From an uncultured Methylococcaceae bacterium (lineage in GTDB: Bacteria; Pseudomonadota; Gammaproteobacteria; Methylococcales; Methylomonadaceae): a stretch of 64,000 nucleotides of DNA. Positions 27,391 through 36,993 of the stretch are shown in pieces. Both the position numbers and the translations under genes were made by a program. The first letter of the stretch is position 1. Every line of letters starts with the position of its first letter. The notes beneath the pieces were generated by a model that was given only the letters and a program-made list of their open reading frames with translations, did not search any database and was not told the DNA's origin. The stretch is from positions 1 through 64,000 of the forward strand of contig CAIXAE010000006.1 in NCBI GenBank assembly GCA_903917345.1, read 5' to 3'.

Positions 27391-28554
27391 ATGAACATTC
27401 CTTACTGGCGCTTATCAGGCCTTTATCTATTTTATTTTGCCAGTCTAGGTGCCTTTGTACCTTATTGGAGTTTATATCTAAAATATATAGGCTTTAATCC
27501 TGCTGAAATTGGCCAGCTTTCGGCCTTAATGATAAGTACCAAAATTGTTGCGCCTAATGTATGGGGTTGGATAGCGGATCATACGGGTAAAAGCGTAAGG
27601 ATGATTCGTTTGGCTACAATCCTGACAGCCTTGTTTTTCGCCGGTTTCTTGTGGATTGAGGCGTATGTTTGGTTCGCTGTATTAATTGTAACCTTTAGCT
27701 TTTTTTGGAATGCGGTACTGCCTCAGTTTGAGGCGATTACGCTTTATCATTTAAAAAAACAATCCTATCGATATAGTCAGATTAGACTTTGGGGGTCGAT
27801 CGGTTTCATAGTGGCTGTGTTGGTTTTGGGATGGTTGTTTGAACAGCAATCGATTCAAGGCTTAGTCTACTGTTTATTAGGCTTGTTTATTTTAAGTGCG
27901 GTGACTACATTAACCACGCCTGAAGCAGCGATTGATAAATCAAAAACGACGGGCTTAAAGTTATTGCCGATATTAAAAAAACCAGAAGTGATTGTGTTTT
28001 TTATCGTTAATATGTTGGTGCAAATTTCTCATGCCCCTTATTATGTTTTTTATTCCATTTATCTGAAAAATCTGCACTATAGTTCAACGTTAATTGGGGG
28101 GCTTTGGGCGTTAGGGGTTGTTGCTGAAATTATTTTATTTTTGTTTATTAAGCCACTCTTAATAAGATGCTCATTGAGAGCTATTTTATTAGTCAGTTTA
28201 TGTTTAGCTTCCGTCCGCTGGTTGCTTATCGCATGGTTTCCTGAGCAGTTGCCAGTATTAGTAATAGCCCAAGTATTACATGCCGCTACTTTTGGCGGTA
28301 CTCATGTAGTAGCCATTCATTTTGTACATCAATATTTTGGTGAGCACCATCAGGGTAAAGGACAAGCGTTGTATAACAGTTTAAGTTTTGGTATTGGTGG
28401 TGTTTTAGGTAGTCTTTACAGCGGACAATATTGGGAGTCTTTGGGCGGTAGTATTGTATTTTCTATTGCTTCGGCATGTTGTTTACTGGCGTTTGTCATT
28501 GCTTATTCGGGCATAGGAAGGAAAAATCAGCAGTCTAAGCAGGTCTTAGGATAA
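27391..28554 (+). CDS. MFS transporter, HcaT/PPP-like (MFS_1_like)
   Basis: A 387-residue inner-membrane carrier with 12 predicted helices. The start IPYWRLSGLYLFYFASLGAFVPYWSLYLK and GQLSALMISTKIVAPNVWGWIADHTGKS are typical of the small MFS_1_like group that includes E. coli HcaT (3-phenylpropionate). Substrate specificity in this group is poorly predicted by sequence, and no catabolic genes are nearby, so the substrate is left open. It lies between aroC and the lpxK unit. Confidence 0.8.
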   Translation: MNIPYWRLSGLYLFYFASLGAFVPYWSLYLKYIGFNPAEIGQLSALMISTKIVAPNVWGWIADHTGKSVRMIRLATILTALFFAGFLWIEAYVWFAVLIVTFSFFWNAVLPQFEAITLYHLKKQSYRYSQIRLWGSIGFIVAVLVLGWLFEQQSIQGLVYCLLGLFILSAVTTLTTPEAAIDKSKTTGLKLLPILKKPEVIVFFIVNMLVQISHAPYYVFYSIYLKNLHYSSTLIGGLWALGVVAEIILFLFIKPLLIRCSLRAILLVSLCLASVRWLLIAWFPEQLPVLVIAQVLHAATFGGTHVVAIHFVHQYFGEHHQGKGQALYNSLSFGIGGVLGSLYSGQYWESLGGSIVFSIASACCLLAFVIAYSGIGRKNQQSKQVLG

Positions 28555-28587
28555 AATACCTAGCATTAACGTCATCTAATATACGAC

Positions 28588-29580
28588 ATGAAAAAAACAT
28601 TTACGCGCTGGATAAGTGATATTTGGTATGAAGATCATTTTATCGGTGCAGGGTTAATGCCATTGGGCTTTTTGTTTAGTGATGTTGTTAAGTTTAGAAG
28701 GTTTCTGTATCGAATAGGGGTGCTTAAAAAGCAACAACTGTCCGTCCCTGTTATTGTAGTGGGTAATATTACCGTGGGTGGAACGGGTAAAACCCCACTC
28801 ACTATTTGGTTGGCTGATTTTTTGCAAACAGCGGGTTATAAACCGGGCATTATTAGTCGAGGTTATGGCGGTCAGTCTGACGTTTGGCCACAACGTGTTA
28901 CCGCAGAGAGTAATCCCAGTGAAGTGGGAGATGAAGCATTATTAATGGCTAAGCAAACTGCTTGCCCTGTTGCTGTGGGACCTCTTCGTGTCGAAGCGGC
29001 AAAGTTACTCATTGAACAAGCACAATGCGACATTATTGTGTCAGATGACGGTTTACAGCATTATTCAATGCATAGAGACATCGAAATTGTTGTCATTGAT
29101 GGCGATAGACGCTTTGGGAATGGCTATTGTTTACCCGCGGGCCCTTTAAGAGAGCCAATTGATCGAATAAGAACCGTTGATTTAGTGATTGTTAATGGTG
29201 AGCCGAGAGAAGAAGGCGAGCTTTCCATGCAATTACTGGGTGATGAACTGATTAATTGCCTGACAGGTGAAACAAAGAAATTAATCGAATTTAAAGGCTT
29301 AGCGTGTCATGCTTTCGCGGGTATAGGTAATCCACAACGATTTTTTAATTTGCTGAAGTCAGCAGGATTGTTATGTAAAGGACATGGTTTTCCTGATCAT
29401 CACCAATACACAGCACGTGATATTTTATGGGGAGATGATAAACCCGTTTTAATGACTGAAAAAGATGCCGTAAAATGTACGGGATTCGTAAATCATCAAC
29501 ATTGGTATTTGCCGGTTAAAGCAGCGCCGGAGCCTTTGTTTTCTGAACAACTATTAAATTTACTAAAGAGAAAAGCATGA
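28588..29580 (+). CDS. lpxK: Tetraacyldisaccharide 4'-kinase
   Basis: Membrane-associated kinase that adds the 4'-phosphate to the lipid A precursor disaccharide. The 330-residue protein keeps the Walker A loop [17 protein letters not shown], the metal/catalytic segment [10 protein letters not shown] and [14 protein letters not shown]. The N-terminal segment contains the usual interfacial helix. It is the first gene of lpxK-ycaR-kdsB, each overlapping the next by four bases. msbA, which often precedes lpxK, is absent. Confidence 0.93.
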   Translation: MKKTFTRWISDIWYEDHFIGAGLMPLGFLFSDVVKFRRFLYRIGVLKKQQLSVPVIVVGNITVGGTGKTPLTIWLADFLQTAGYKPGIISRGYGGQSDVWPQRVTAESNPSEVGDEALLMAKQTACPVAVGPLRVEAAKLLIEQAQCDIIVSDDGLQHYSMHRDIEIVVIDGDRRFGNGYCLPAGPLREPIDRIRTVDLVIVNGEPREEGELSMQLLGDELINCLTGETKKLIEFKGLACHAFAGIGNPQRFFNLLKSAGLLCKGHGFPDHHQYTARDILWGDDKPVLMTEKDAVKCTGFVNHQHWYLPVKAAPEPLFSEQLLNLLKRKA

Positions 29581-29771
29581 TAGATTCTAAATTACTCGAA
29601 ATTATGGCGTGTCCATTGTGCAAGAGTCCGTTGCATTATGACAAAGCGAAAGAAGAATTGATTTGTCGTGCTGACCGCTTAGCCTTTCCTATTCGTGATG
29701 ATATCCCTGTTATGCTTGAAGATGAAGCACGTACCTTAAGTGCCGAAGAAACAGACGCCTTATATAAATGA
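29577..29771 (+). CDS. ycaR: Trm112/YcaR family protein
   Basis: A 64-residue protein of the Trm112 family with a zinc-ribbon-like [10 protein letters not shown] start and [25 protein letters not shown], the common bacterial consensus. The first CxxC pair is intact, the second is reduced to a single Cys. In eukaryotes Trm112 activates methyltransferases; the bacterial role is unknown, but it is routinely found between lpxK and kdsB, as here. Confidence 0.92.
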   Translation: MIDSKLLEIMACPLCKSPLHYDKAKEELICRADRLAFPIRDDIPVMLEDEARTLSAEETDALYK

Positions 29772-30535
29772 GTTTGCAGTTTAAAGTTGTTATACCCGCT
29801 CGGTTCGCGTCTACGCGATTACCGGGGAAACCGTTATTAGATATCGCAGGAAAACCTATGATTGCTCACGTGTGTGAACGTGCGCAAGAAGCAGGAGCTG
29901 AAGAAATAGTCGTCGCTACTGATAATGAGCAAATCCAAGCTGCGGTGACTGCTTTAGGCATTCGTGTTGTGATGACAAATCCAAATCACCAAAGTGGTAC
30001 CGAAAGAATAGCTGAAGTGGCTAGACTTTGCGGTTGGGCTAGTGATCAAATCATTGTTAATTTACAAGGTGATGAGCCCTTAATACCGCCTGCTTTGATC
30101 AGTGAAGTTGCTCAGGCTTTAGCGAATCAAAAACTGGCTGGGATTGCTACGTTGGCTGCAAAGATCGAATCTGCAGAGGAGATCTTTAATCCGAATGCCG
30201 TCAAAGTGGTACTTAATAAGCTCGGTTATGCTTTGTATTTTAGTCGTGCCCCCATTCCTTGGGAGCGGGATAGTTTTAAGCATTCGGGTGGAGAGCCGAG
30301 CGGCAAGATAGATTATCTTCGTCATATTGGTATGTATGCGTATACGGTGGGGTTCTTGGAGCGCTATTGTGCCTGGAAGTCCTCAACACTAGAAACCATT
30401 GAAGCGCTAGAGCAATTGAGAATATTGTGGCACGGTGAAGCTGTTGCGGTGAGTGTCGTTGATAAAACACCGCAAGCGGGTGTGGATACGCCAGAAGATT
30501 TGGCCAGAGTTGCGCAAATCTTATCTTTAAATTGA
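29768..30535 (+). CDS. kdsB: 3-deoxy-manno-octulosonate cytidylyltransferase
   Basis: CMP-KDO synthetase, which activates KDO for lipopolysaccharide inner core assembly. The 255-residue nucleotidyltransferase has the CTP-binding [15 protein letters not shown], the [11 protein letters not shown] motif with its metal-ligand aspartate, and [12 protein letters not shown]. It ends the lpxK-ycaR-kdsB unit. After the stop there is an inverted repeat (30542-30551 with 30565-30574) of limited strength. Confidence 0.95.
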   Translation: MSLQFKVVIPARFASTRLPGKPLLDIAGKPMIAHVCERAQEAGAEEIVVATDNEQIQAAVTALGIRVVMTNPNHQSGTERIAEVARLCGWASDQIIVNLQGDEPLIPPALISEVAQALANQKLAGIATLAAKIESAEEIFNPNAVKVVLNKLGYALYFSRAPIPWERDSFKHSGGEPSGKIDYLRHIGMYAYTVGFLERYCAWKSSTLETIEALEQLRILWHGEAVAVSVVDKTPQAGVDTPEDLARVAQILSLN

Positions 30536-30617
30536 TAGACTTATTAGCGTTAACTAGCTTAATGAACGCTAATATTTGACATTGATGATTAACATCAGTA
30601 ATTTAAGCTGTTTTTTT

Positions 30618-30659
30618 GTAACTTACTGCTCAGCCGATTGTTGAGAAGTTACTTTTTTT
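30618..30659 (+). terminator. Terminator or attenuator ahead of the aminotransferase-hom-thrC genes
   Basis: GTAACTT (30618-30624) pairs with AAGTTAC (30646-30652), with an inner CTCA/TGAG helix, and is followed by seven T. It lies between kdsB and the next gene and only 37 bases before that gene's ATG, so it could end the kdsB transcript or attenuate the amino-acid operon. Confidence 0.6.
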
Positions 30660-30695
30660 AATTTTACTCAAGCTTGGGTCACTCAAGAACTGCTA

Positions 30696-31880
30696 ATGCA
30701 AGAATTTCATAGAATAAGTCGCTTACCTCCCTACGTTTTTAATATTGTTAATGATTTAAAAGCCAAAGCCCGAGCGGCAGGTGAGGATATTATTGATTTT
30801 GGTATGGGGAACCCTGACCAACCGACACCTCAACACATTGTTGATAAATTAATAGAGGCAGTACAACGCCCTGATACCCATCGTTATTCTGTTTCAAAAG
30901 GTATTCCACGTTTAAGAAAAGCTATTTGTAATTGGTACAAAACCCGCTTTGATGTGGATTTGGATCCAGAAACAGAAGCGATTGTGACAATTGGTTCTAA
31001 AGAAGGTTTGGCGCATTTAGCATTAGCGACCTTAGGCCCTGGCGATGTGGTTTTAGTGCCTAACCCTGCGTATCCTATTCATCCTTATGGCGTAGTTATT
31101 GCGGGTGCAGATTTACGACATGTACCGATGATTCCGGGGGGTGACTTTTTTGAAGAATTACAAAAAGCGATTGTTGATTCTTGGCCGAAACCTAAAATGC
31201 TCATTCTTAATTTTCCGGGTAATCCTACGACACAATGTGTGGAGCTGGATTTCTTTGAGAAAATCGTAGCTGTCGCAAAAGAACATAATATTTGGGTAGT
31301 TCAAGATATCGCTTATGCGGACATCGTGTTTGATGGCTATAAATCACCTTCTATTTTACAAGTTGAAGGCGCTAAGGATATTGCGGTAGAGTTTTTCTCC
31401 ATGTCTAAAAGTTATAACATGCCGGGTTGGCGTGTAGGCTTTATGTGCGGTAATAAAGAATTAGTGTCTGCTTTAGCGCGCATTAAATCGTACTTAGATT
31501 ACGGTACTTTTGCGCCTATTCAAATTGCAGCTATTGCAGCGTTGGAAGGGCCACAAGAATGTGTTGCTGAAATCGCTGAGATGTATAAAAAACGTCGTGA
31601 TGTCTTATGCGAAGGATTAAATGCGGCCGGTTGGCCAGTAGAAAAACCCAAGGCAACAATGTTTGTCTGGGCAAAAATCCCTGATGCATATAAAGAAATG
31701 GGCTCATTAGAGTTCTCTAAGAAATTATTATTGGAAGCAAAAGTAGCAGTAGCACCGGGTGTTGGTTTTGGTAATTACGGTGATGATCATGTGCGCTTTG
31801 GTTTAATTGAAAATGAACATCGTACTCGTCAGGCTGTTAGAGGTATTAGGCTGATGATGAAAAAAGACGGTGTTATTTAG
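30696..31880 (+). CDS. alaC: Class I aminotransferase, glutamate-pyruvate (alanine) transaminase type
   Basis: PLP-dependent fold-type I aminotransferase, 394 residues, closest in pattern to AlaC/YfdZ. Start [24 protein letters not shown] and [12 protein letters not shown] are group markers; [16 protein letters not shown] follows, with PLP lysine in [17 protein letters not shown]. It probably makes alanine from pyruvate with glutamate; a role in another amino-acid pathway is possible because it stands directly before homoserine dehydrogenase and threonine synthase, with 66 bases between. Confidence 0.88.
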   Translation: MQEFHRISRLPPYVFNIVNDLKAKARAAGEDIIDFGMGNPDQPTPQHIVDKLIEAVQRPDTHRYSVSKGIPRLRKAICNWYKTRFDVDLDPETEAIVTIGSKEGLAHLALATLGPGDVVLVPNPAYPIHPYGVVIAGADLRHVPMIPGGDFFEELQKAIVDSWPKPKMLILNFPGNPTTQCVELDFFEKIVAVAKEHNIWVVQDIAYADIVFDGYKSPSILQVEGAKDIAVEFFSMSKSYNMPGWRVGFMCGNKELVSALARIKSYLDYGTFAPIQIAAIAALEGPQECVAEIAEMYKKRRDVLCEGLNAAGWPVEKPKATMFVWAKIPDAYKEMGSLEFSKKLLLEAKVAVAPGVGFGNYGDDHVRFGLIENEHRTRQAVRGIRLMMKKDGVI

Positions 31881-31946
31881 GACGCATGTATTAGCAACTG
31901 TCTTACTCACTTTGGAACGAGAACGATTTTTTAACTGGAGTTACTA

Positions 31947-33257
31947 TTGAAACCGGTAAAAGTAGGTGTATTAGGACTGGGTACTGTCGGTGGCGGTACT
32001 GTTAATGTCTTAAAGCGAAATGTAGCTGAGATTGCGCGTCGCGCAGGTAGAGAAATCGTTATTACGCGGGCTTCTGCGAAAGATCTAAATAAGGCACGTA
32101 TATGTGATACTCATGGCATAGCGGTAACTAATGATCCTATGGATATCATTAATGATCCCGAGATTGAGATCGTTATCGAATTAATTGGTGGTGCAGGCCC
32201 TGTTAAAGAATGGGTATTGAAAGCGATAGAAAACGGTAAGCATATTGTTACCGCCAATAAATCGTTAATTGCTTTACATGGTAATGAGATATTTGCAAAA
32301 GCTAGTGAAAAAGGCGTTATCGTCGCTTTTGAAGCGGCTGTAGCGGGTGGTATTCCTATCATTAAGGCCATTCGTGAAGGCCTAAGTGGTAATGAGATTG
32401 AATGGTTGGCCGGTATTATTAACGGTACAGGCAATTTTATACTCACTGAAATGCGCGATAAAGGTCGTGACTTTTTAGATGTATTAGCCGAAGCACAGGC
32501 TTTAGGTTATGCAGAAGCCGATCCTACTTTTGATGTTGAAGGTATTGATGCGGGTCATAAATTAACCATTTTGGCTTCAATTGCTTTTGGCATTCCTTTA
32601 CAGTTCGATAAAGTATTTACCGAAGGTATTACCCAAATAACCCGTCTTGATGTGGAATACGCCGAACAATTAGGTTATCGCATTAAGCATTTGGGTATCG
32701 CTAGAAAAACAGCTGAAGGTATTGAGTTGAGAGTTCATCCGACTTTAATTCCAGAAAGACGTTTAATCGCTAATGTTAACGGTGTGATGAATGCTGTGTT
32801 AGTGAAAGGCGATGCCGTGGGTGCAACTCTCTATTACGGCGCTGGCGCGGGTGCAGAACCAACAGCTTCTGCAGTGGTAGCTGATGTAGTTGATGTGGTG
32901 AGAGCGCTCACCAGTGATCCTGAAAATCGGGTGCCGCATTTGGCATTCCAAGCGGATGCCATAGCTGATATACCTGTGTTAAGCGCTGAAAGTTTCAAAA
33001 CTTCATATTATTTACGCTTAAATGCTGAAGACAAGCCGGGTGTTCTAGCTGATGTGACTCGTATTTTGGCGGATCACGATATCAGTATAGAAGCTATCAT
33101 CCAAAAAGAGGCTTTACGAGATGAAACAGCTATTCCCATTATTTTGTTGACACAAATCACGTTAGAAAAAGAAATGAACGCGGCGATTGCAGAAATCGAA
33201 GCCCTAAAAACAGTGACTGGCAAAGTCAATCGCATCCGCCTAGAAACCTTAGGATAA
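31947..33257 (+). CDS. hom: Homoserine dehydrogenase
   Basis: NAD(P)-dependent reduction of aspartate semialdehyde to homoserine in the threonine/methionine branch. The 436-residue monofunctional enzyme has the nucleotide fold GVLGLGTVGGGTVN, the catalytic GIINGTGNFILTEM and YAEADPTFDVEGIDAGHKL, and a C-terminal ACT domain (YYLRLNAEDKPGVLADVTRIL), the usual site of threonine feedback inhibition. Start is TTG 31947 with CTGGAG (31935-31940) six bases upstream. thrC follows after nine bases. Confidence 0.95.
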   Translation: MKPVKVGVLGLGTVGGGTVNVLKRNVAEIARRAGREIVITRASAKDLNKARICDTHGIAVTNDPMDIINDPEIEIVIELIGGAGPVKEWVLKAIENGKHIVTANKSLIALHGNEIFAKASEKGVIVAFEAAVAGGIPIIKAIREGLSGNEIEWLAGIINGTGNFILTEMRDKGRDFLDVLAEAQALGYAEADPTFDVEGIDAGHKLTILASIAFGIPLQFDKVFTEGITQITRLDVEYAEQLGYRIKHLGIARKTAEGIELRVHPTLIPERRLIANVNGVMNAVLVKGDAVGATLYYGAGAGAEPTASAVVADVVDVVRALTSDPENRVPHLAFQADAIADIPVLSAESFKTSYYLRLNAEDKPGVLADVTRILADHDISIEAIIQKEALRDETAIPIILLTQITLEKEMNAAIAEIEALKTVTGKVNRIRLETLG

Positions 33258-33266
33258 TTACATATC

Positions 33267-34340
33267 ATGCATAAACATTACACTGGCTTAATTGAACGTT
33301 ATAGAGATCGTTTACCGGTTAGCGCGAATACTCGCATTATTAGTTTGAACGAAGGCAATACGCCGATGATTCAATTACAGAATATTCCAAAAATGTTAGG
33401 TAAAGATGTTGATATCTATGTGAAATTTGAAGGTTTAAATCCAACCGGTTCATTCAAAGACCGTGGTATGACAATGGCGGTGACCAAAGCAGTAGAAGAG
33501 GGTAGTCAAGCGATTATATGTGCTTCTACGGGTAATACCTCTGCAGCGGCTGCTGCTTACGCTGCGCGTGCGGGTATTAAGGCTTTTGTATTAATTCCTG
33601 ATGGCAAGATTGCTTTAGGTAAATTAGCACAGACACTCATGTACAACGCAACCATTATTCAAATTAATGGTAATTTCGATCAAGGCATGGAGTTGGTCAA
33701 AGAAGTGGCTAATCATGCGCCTGTGACAATTGTTAACTCAATCAATCCTTTTAGATTAGAAGGTCAAAAAACCGCGGCGTTTGAAATTGTTGATGATTTA
33801 GGTTTTGCTCCGGATTATCACTGTCTGCCCGTAGGCAACGCAGGTAATATTTCTGCTTATTGGAAAGGGTATAAAGAATACGCTTTAGATCGCGTCTGTG
33901 GAAATCGTCCCATCATGTGTGGATATCAAGCCGCAGGTGCAGCGCCTTTTCTTGCAGGTCATCCTATCGAAAATCCTGAAACTGTTGCGACAGCGATCCG
34001 TATCGGTAACCCTCAATCTTGGGACTTAGCTTGGGCCGCTCAACAAGAGTCCGGTGGCTGGTTTGATAAATTCTCGGATGCAGACATTTTAGTCGCACAA
34101 AAAATGTTATCTCAGTATGAAGGGGTGTTTTGTGAACCTGCCTCAGCGACTTCATTAGCAGGCGCTATGCAAGACATCAGATCAGGTAAAATTCCTGAAG
34201 GCAGTAAAATCGTGTGTACTTTAACCGGTAACGGTATTAAAGATCCTGAAATTGCGATGCAACAATGTGTAGATTCTAAACCAGTGACCATTGATGCAGA
34301 ATTAGATGCGGTAAAACGCGCCATCTTAGATAATTTATAA
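33267..34340 (+). CDS. thrC: Threonine synthase
   Basis: PLP-dependent lyase that converts O-phosphohomoserine to threonine. The 357-residue protein is the short bacterial type; PLP lysine is in GLNPTGSFKDRGM, followed by CASTGNTSAAAAAYAARAG and the phosphate-binding PVGNAGNISAYWKGY. It is cotranscribed with hom. No thrB (homoserine kinase) is in the window, so the kinase must be encoded elsewhere. Confidence 0.95.
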   Translation: MHKHYTGLIERYRDRLPVSANTRIISLNEGNTPMIQLQNIPKMLGKDVDIYVKFEGLNPTGSFKDRGMTMAVTKAVEEGSQAIICASTGNTSAAAAAYAARAGIKAFVLIPDGKIALGKLAQTLMYNATIIQINGNFDQGMELVKEVANHAPVTIVNSINPFRLEGQKTAAFEIVDDLGFAPDYHCLPVGNAGNISAYWKGYKEYALDRVCGNRPIMCGYQAAGAAPFLAGHPIENPETVATAIRIGNPQSWDLAWAAQQESGGWFDKFSDADILVAQKMLSQYEGVFCEPASATSLAGAMQDIRSGKIPEGSKIVCTLTGNGIKDPEIAMQQCVDSKPVTIDAELDAVKRAILDNL

Positions 34341-34380
34341 ATCGATACCTTATTATTTTAAAATTGAGAAAGCTAAACTA

Positions 34381-35568
34381 ATGAATTTTCGTACTCCCGT
34401 CGTTTTGTGTTTGATATTACTGGCTATCGGTCAGGCTAATGCCACTACCTATACTATGCCAGCCAGAAAAGGTGATACTGTAGTTGCACTTAGTCCTGAG
34501 GAAACGCTCACTATTATTTCTGATCATGATCAAACCTTATTGGACATCGCTAGACGCTTCAATTTGGGACAGACTGAAATTGTTACGATTAACCCTAAAT
34601 TAGATCGATGGTTAATTAAAAAAGGAGATGTGGTTCGATTACCTAATAGACGTATTTTGCCTGATAGTCCACATGATGGTATTACGCTTAATATTGCTGA
34701 ATATAGAATGTATTATTATCCTGCAGGCGCGCTGGGTACTGTTAGATCTTATGCGCATGGTGTGGGTCGTCAAGATTGGCAAACGCCTTTAGGTAGAACC
34801 ACGGTTGCTAAGAAAGTAAAGAATCCTGCTTGGCATCCGCCAGAATCAATTAGACGAGAGCATGCTGCTAATGGGGATTTTTTACCTGAGATTGTGCCGC
34901 CAGGGATACATAATCCGTTAGGTGCCTACGCACTATACTTAAACTTGCCCGGTGATTACCGTATCCATGGCACGGATATTGATAAAATATTTGGTATTGG
35001 TATGCAAATTACGCATGGTTGTGTGCGCACTTATCCAGAAGATATTGAGGCTTTATATAATTCAGTAGAGATTGGTACACCGGTTTATATCGTTAAACAG
35101 CCTATTAAAGTGGGTTGGTTAGATAACACCCTTTATGTAGAAGCACACCCTGATTTAGAGGGTGAGGAAAAAACCCAAGATCAACGTTTTGCAATTGCAC
35201 TCGCTTTAATCAAAAAAGCGAATAAGGGTGAAGAACCTGATTTTGATCAAGTTGCGTTAAATAAAGCCTTAACGGATATCGATGGTGTACCTGTTGCAAT
35301 ATATGAAGGTGTTGCACCAGAGGTAGCAGCTGCCCCCGCAGCGTTACCTGACCTTGTAAAAGGTTCTGTAGCCAGTAAAAAGAAAGGTGCAAATCAAGCT
35401 GAAAATACAAAATCAAAAACTAAAGTAGATAAAGCAACTGCTAAGGCAAAATCGGCTTCAGATAAAAAAGAAGCAGAAAAAACAGCAAAAGAGAATAAAG
35501 CCACTAAAAATAAAGTCGTTACTAAGCCAAAAAGTGGTTCTGCCGGTGGTTATTATCACGGCGGCTAA
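34381..35568 (+). CDS. LysM/YkuD L,D-transpeptidase (ErfK/YbiS-type) with lysine-rich tail
   Basis: Periplasmic enzyme that links peptidoglycan stems or attaches lipoprotein, 395 residues. Order: signal peptide (ending near GQANA), LysM-like domain (about 38-92, TLLDIARRFNLGQTEIVTINP), YkuD domain with the catalytic cysteine in ITHGCVRTYPEDI (about residue 218), then a 70-residue tail of Lys/Ala/Thr-rich repeats and a GGYYHGG end. The ErfK/YcfS/YbiS group matches by domain order. The basic tail is an addition; it may bind anionic polymer or the outer membrane, which is inference. Confidence 0.85.
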   Translation: MNFRTPVVLCLILLAIGQANATTYTMPARKGDTVVALSPEETLTIISDHDQTLLDIARRFNLGQTEIVTINPKLDRWLIKKGDVVRLPNRRILPDSPHDGITLNIAEYRMYYYPAGALGTVRSYAHGVGRQDWQTPLGRTTVAKKVKNPAWHPPESIRREHAANGDFLPEIVPPGIHNPLGAYALYLNLPGDYRIHGTDIDKIFGIGMQITHGCVRTYPEDIEALYNSVEIGTPVYIVKQPIKVGWLDNTLYVEAHPDLEGEEKTQDQRFAIALALIKKANKGEEPDFDQVALNKALTDIDGVPVAIYEGVAPEVAAAPAALPDLVKGSVASKKKGANQAENTKSKTKVDKATAKAKSASDKKEAEKTAKENKATKNKVVTKPKSGSAGGYYHGG

Positions 35569-35619
35569 AGTTAACACTTTAGCGAGTGGTTATGTACCTA
35601 TGATTTTTTATAAAAAATC

Positions 35620-36993
35620 ATGAGCAAAAAAGTAAAAATTGCCTATGTGTGTGACCAATGCGGAGCTGACTATCCGCGATGGGGTGGGCAATGCACTAGT
35701 TGCGGTGAATGGAATACGATTAAAGAAGTCCGTTTAGGTTCTGCTAGTTCAGAACGAAGTAGCCGCAGTGGTTATGCGGGTAGTCGTTCTGAGGTTAAGT
35801 TATTAGCTGACGTTAATCTAACGCAGGCCGAGCGTATTTCCACAGGTATTTCAGAGTTTGACAGGGTTTTAGGCGGTGGTATCGTTTGTGGCAGTGTCGT
35901 CTTAATTGGCGGTGCGCCAGGCGCGGGTAAAAGTACCTTGTTGTTACAAGCCATTGCTAATATAGCTGATAGAGGCGTACAGGTTTTGTATGTCTCGGGT
36001 GAAGAGTCTTTACAACAAATTGCCGAACGCGCTTTACGATTAAAATTACCCGCCGAAAAAATCATGATGCTAATGGAAACATCCGTGCAACGCATTTGTG
36101 ATGTCTTAGATGAGATTAAACCCCAGATATTAATCATCGATTCTATCCAAGTCATGCATACGCAAGAAGCCGAGTCTGCACCAGGATCTGTTTCACAAGT
36201 TCGAGAGTCTGCCAGTTATCTGACTCAATACGCCAAAAAACACCACGTTTCTATTTTTATGGTCGGGCATGTCACTAAAGATCAATCTATAGCAGGGCCT
36301 ATGACGTTGAGTCATATTGTTGATACACAAGTCATGTTAGGGTCTACTGATGATGCTCGATTTAGAGTCTTAAGAGCCGATAAAAATCGTTTTGGTAGTG
36401 TGGGTGAGTTAGGTTTTTTTGCGATGGATAGCACGGGGTTAAAAGAAGTTAAAAATCCTTCAGCGATGTTTTTGAATAGAGCGGAAAAGCCGTCCTCTGG
36501 AAGTGTGGTGACTGTATTATGGGAAGGTACTCGGCCTTTACTGGTAGAGATTCAAGCATTAGTCACAGATTGTCAATATGGAAATCCTAGGCGCCTAGCG
36601 GTAGGTTTTGATCAGAATCGTTTAGCCATGTTGTTGGCTGTTTTGCATCGGCATGGTGGTGTGTTTACGGCGCAAGATGAGATATATGCTAATGTAGTTG
36701 GGGGTATAAAAGTCACCGAAACCAGTTCTGATTTAGCGATTGTAATTGGGGTGGTGTCTAGCTTAAAAGACAGAGTGGTACCGCATGATGCGTTCTTTTT
36801 TGGTGAGATTGGCCTTAGTGGGGAAATTAGACCGGTGGCGAATGGTCATGCGCGCTTAAATGATGCGGCTAAACATGGCTTCAAAAAAGCGATTATCCCT
36901 AAAGCTAATGTACCCAAGACGCCGATTAAAGGCTTACAAATTTACGGTGTATCCACCTTATCAGAAGCCTTAACAGTTGCGTCTGAACTCTAA
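35620..36993 (+). CDS. radA: DNA repair protein RadA
   Basis: RecA-like motor of recombination and branch migration, 457 residues. It has the N-terminal C4 zinc finger (YVCDQCGADYPRWGGQCTSCGEW), Walker A GGAPGAGKSTLL, the RadA-specific KNRFGSVGE motif and the C-terminal Lon-like domain (FFGEIGLSGEIRPV). It starts at ATG 35620 and ends immediately next to the convergent kinase-like gene with no space between the stops, so no terminator lies there. Confidence 0.95.
   Translation: MSKKVKIAYVCDQCGADYPRWGGQCTSCGEWNTIKEVRLGSASSERSSRSGYAGSRSEVKLLADVNLTQAERISTGISEFDRVLGGGIVCGSVVLIGGAPGAGKSTLLLQAIANIADRGVQVLYVSGEESLQQIAERALRLKLPAEKIMMLMETSVQRICDVLDEIKPQILIIDSIQVMHTQEAESAPGSVSQVRESASYLTQYAKKHHVSIFMVGHVTKDQSIAGPMTLSHIVDTQVMLGSTDDARFRVLRADKNRFGSVGELGFFAMDSTGLKEVKNPSAMFLNRAEKPSSGSVVTVLWEGTRPLLVEIQALVTDCQYGNPRRLAVGFDQNRLAMLLAVLHRHGGVFTAQDEIYANVVGGIKVTETSSDLAIVIGVVSSLKDRVVPHDAFFFGEIGLSGEIRPVANGHARLNDAAKHGFKKAIIPKANVPKTPIKGLQIYGVSTLSEALTVASEL

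Noticed and set aside
35772-36155. 127-codon minus-strand reading frame inside radA
   Set aside because: Antisense shadow of the RadA P-loop region.
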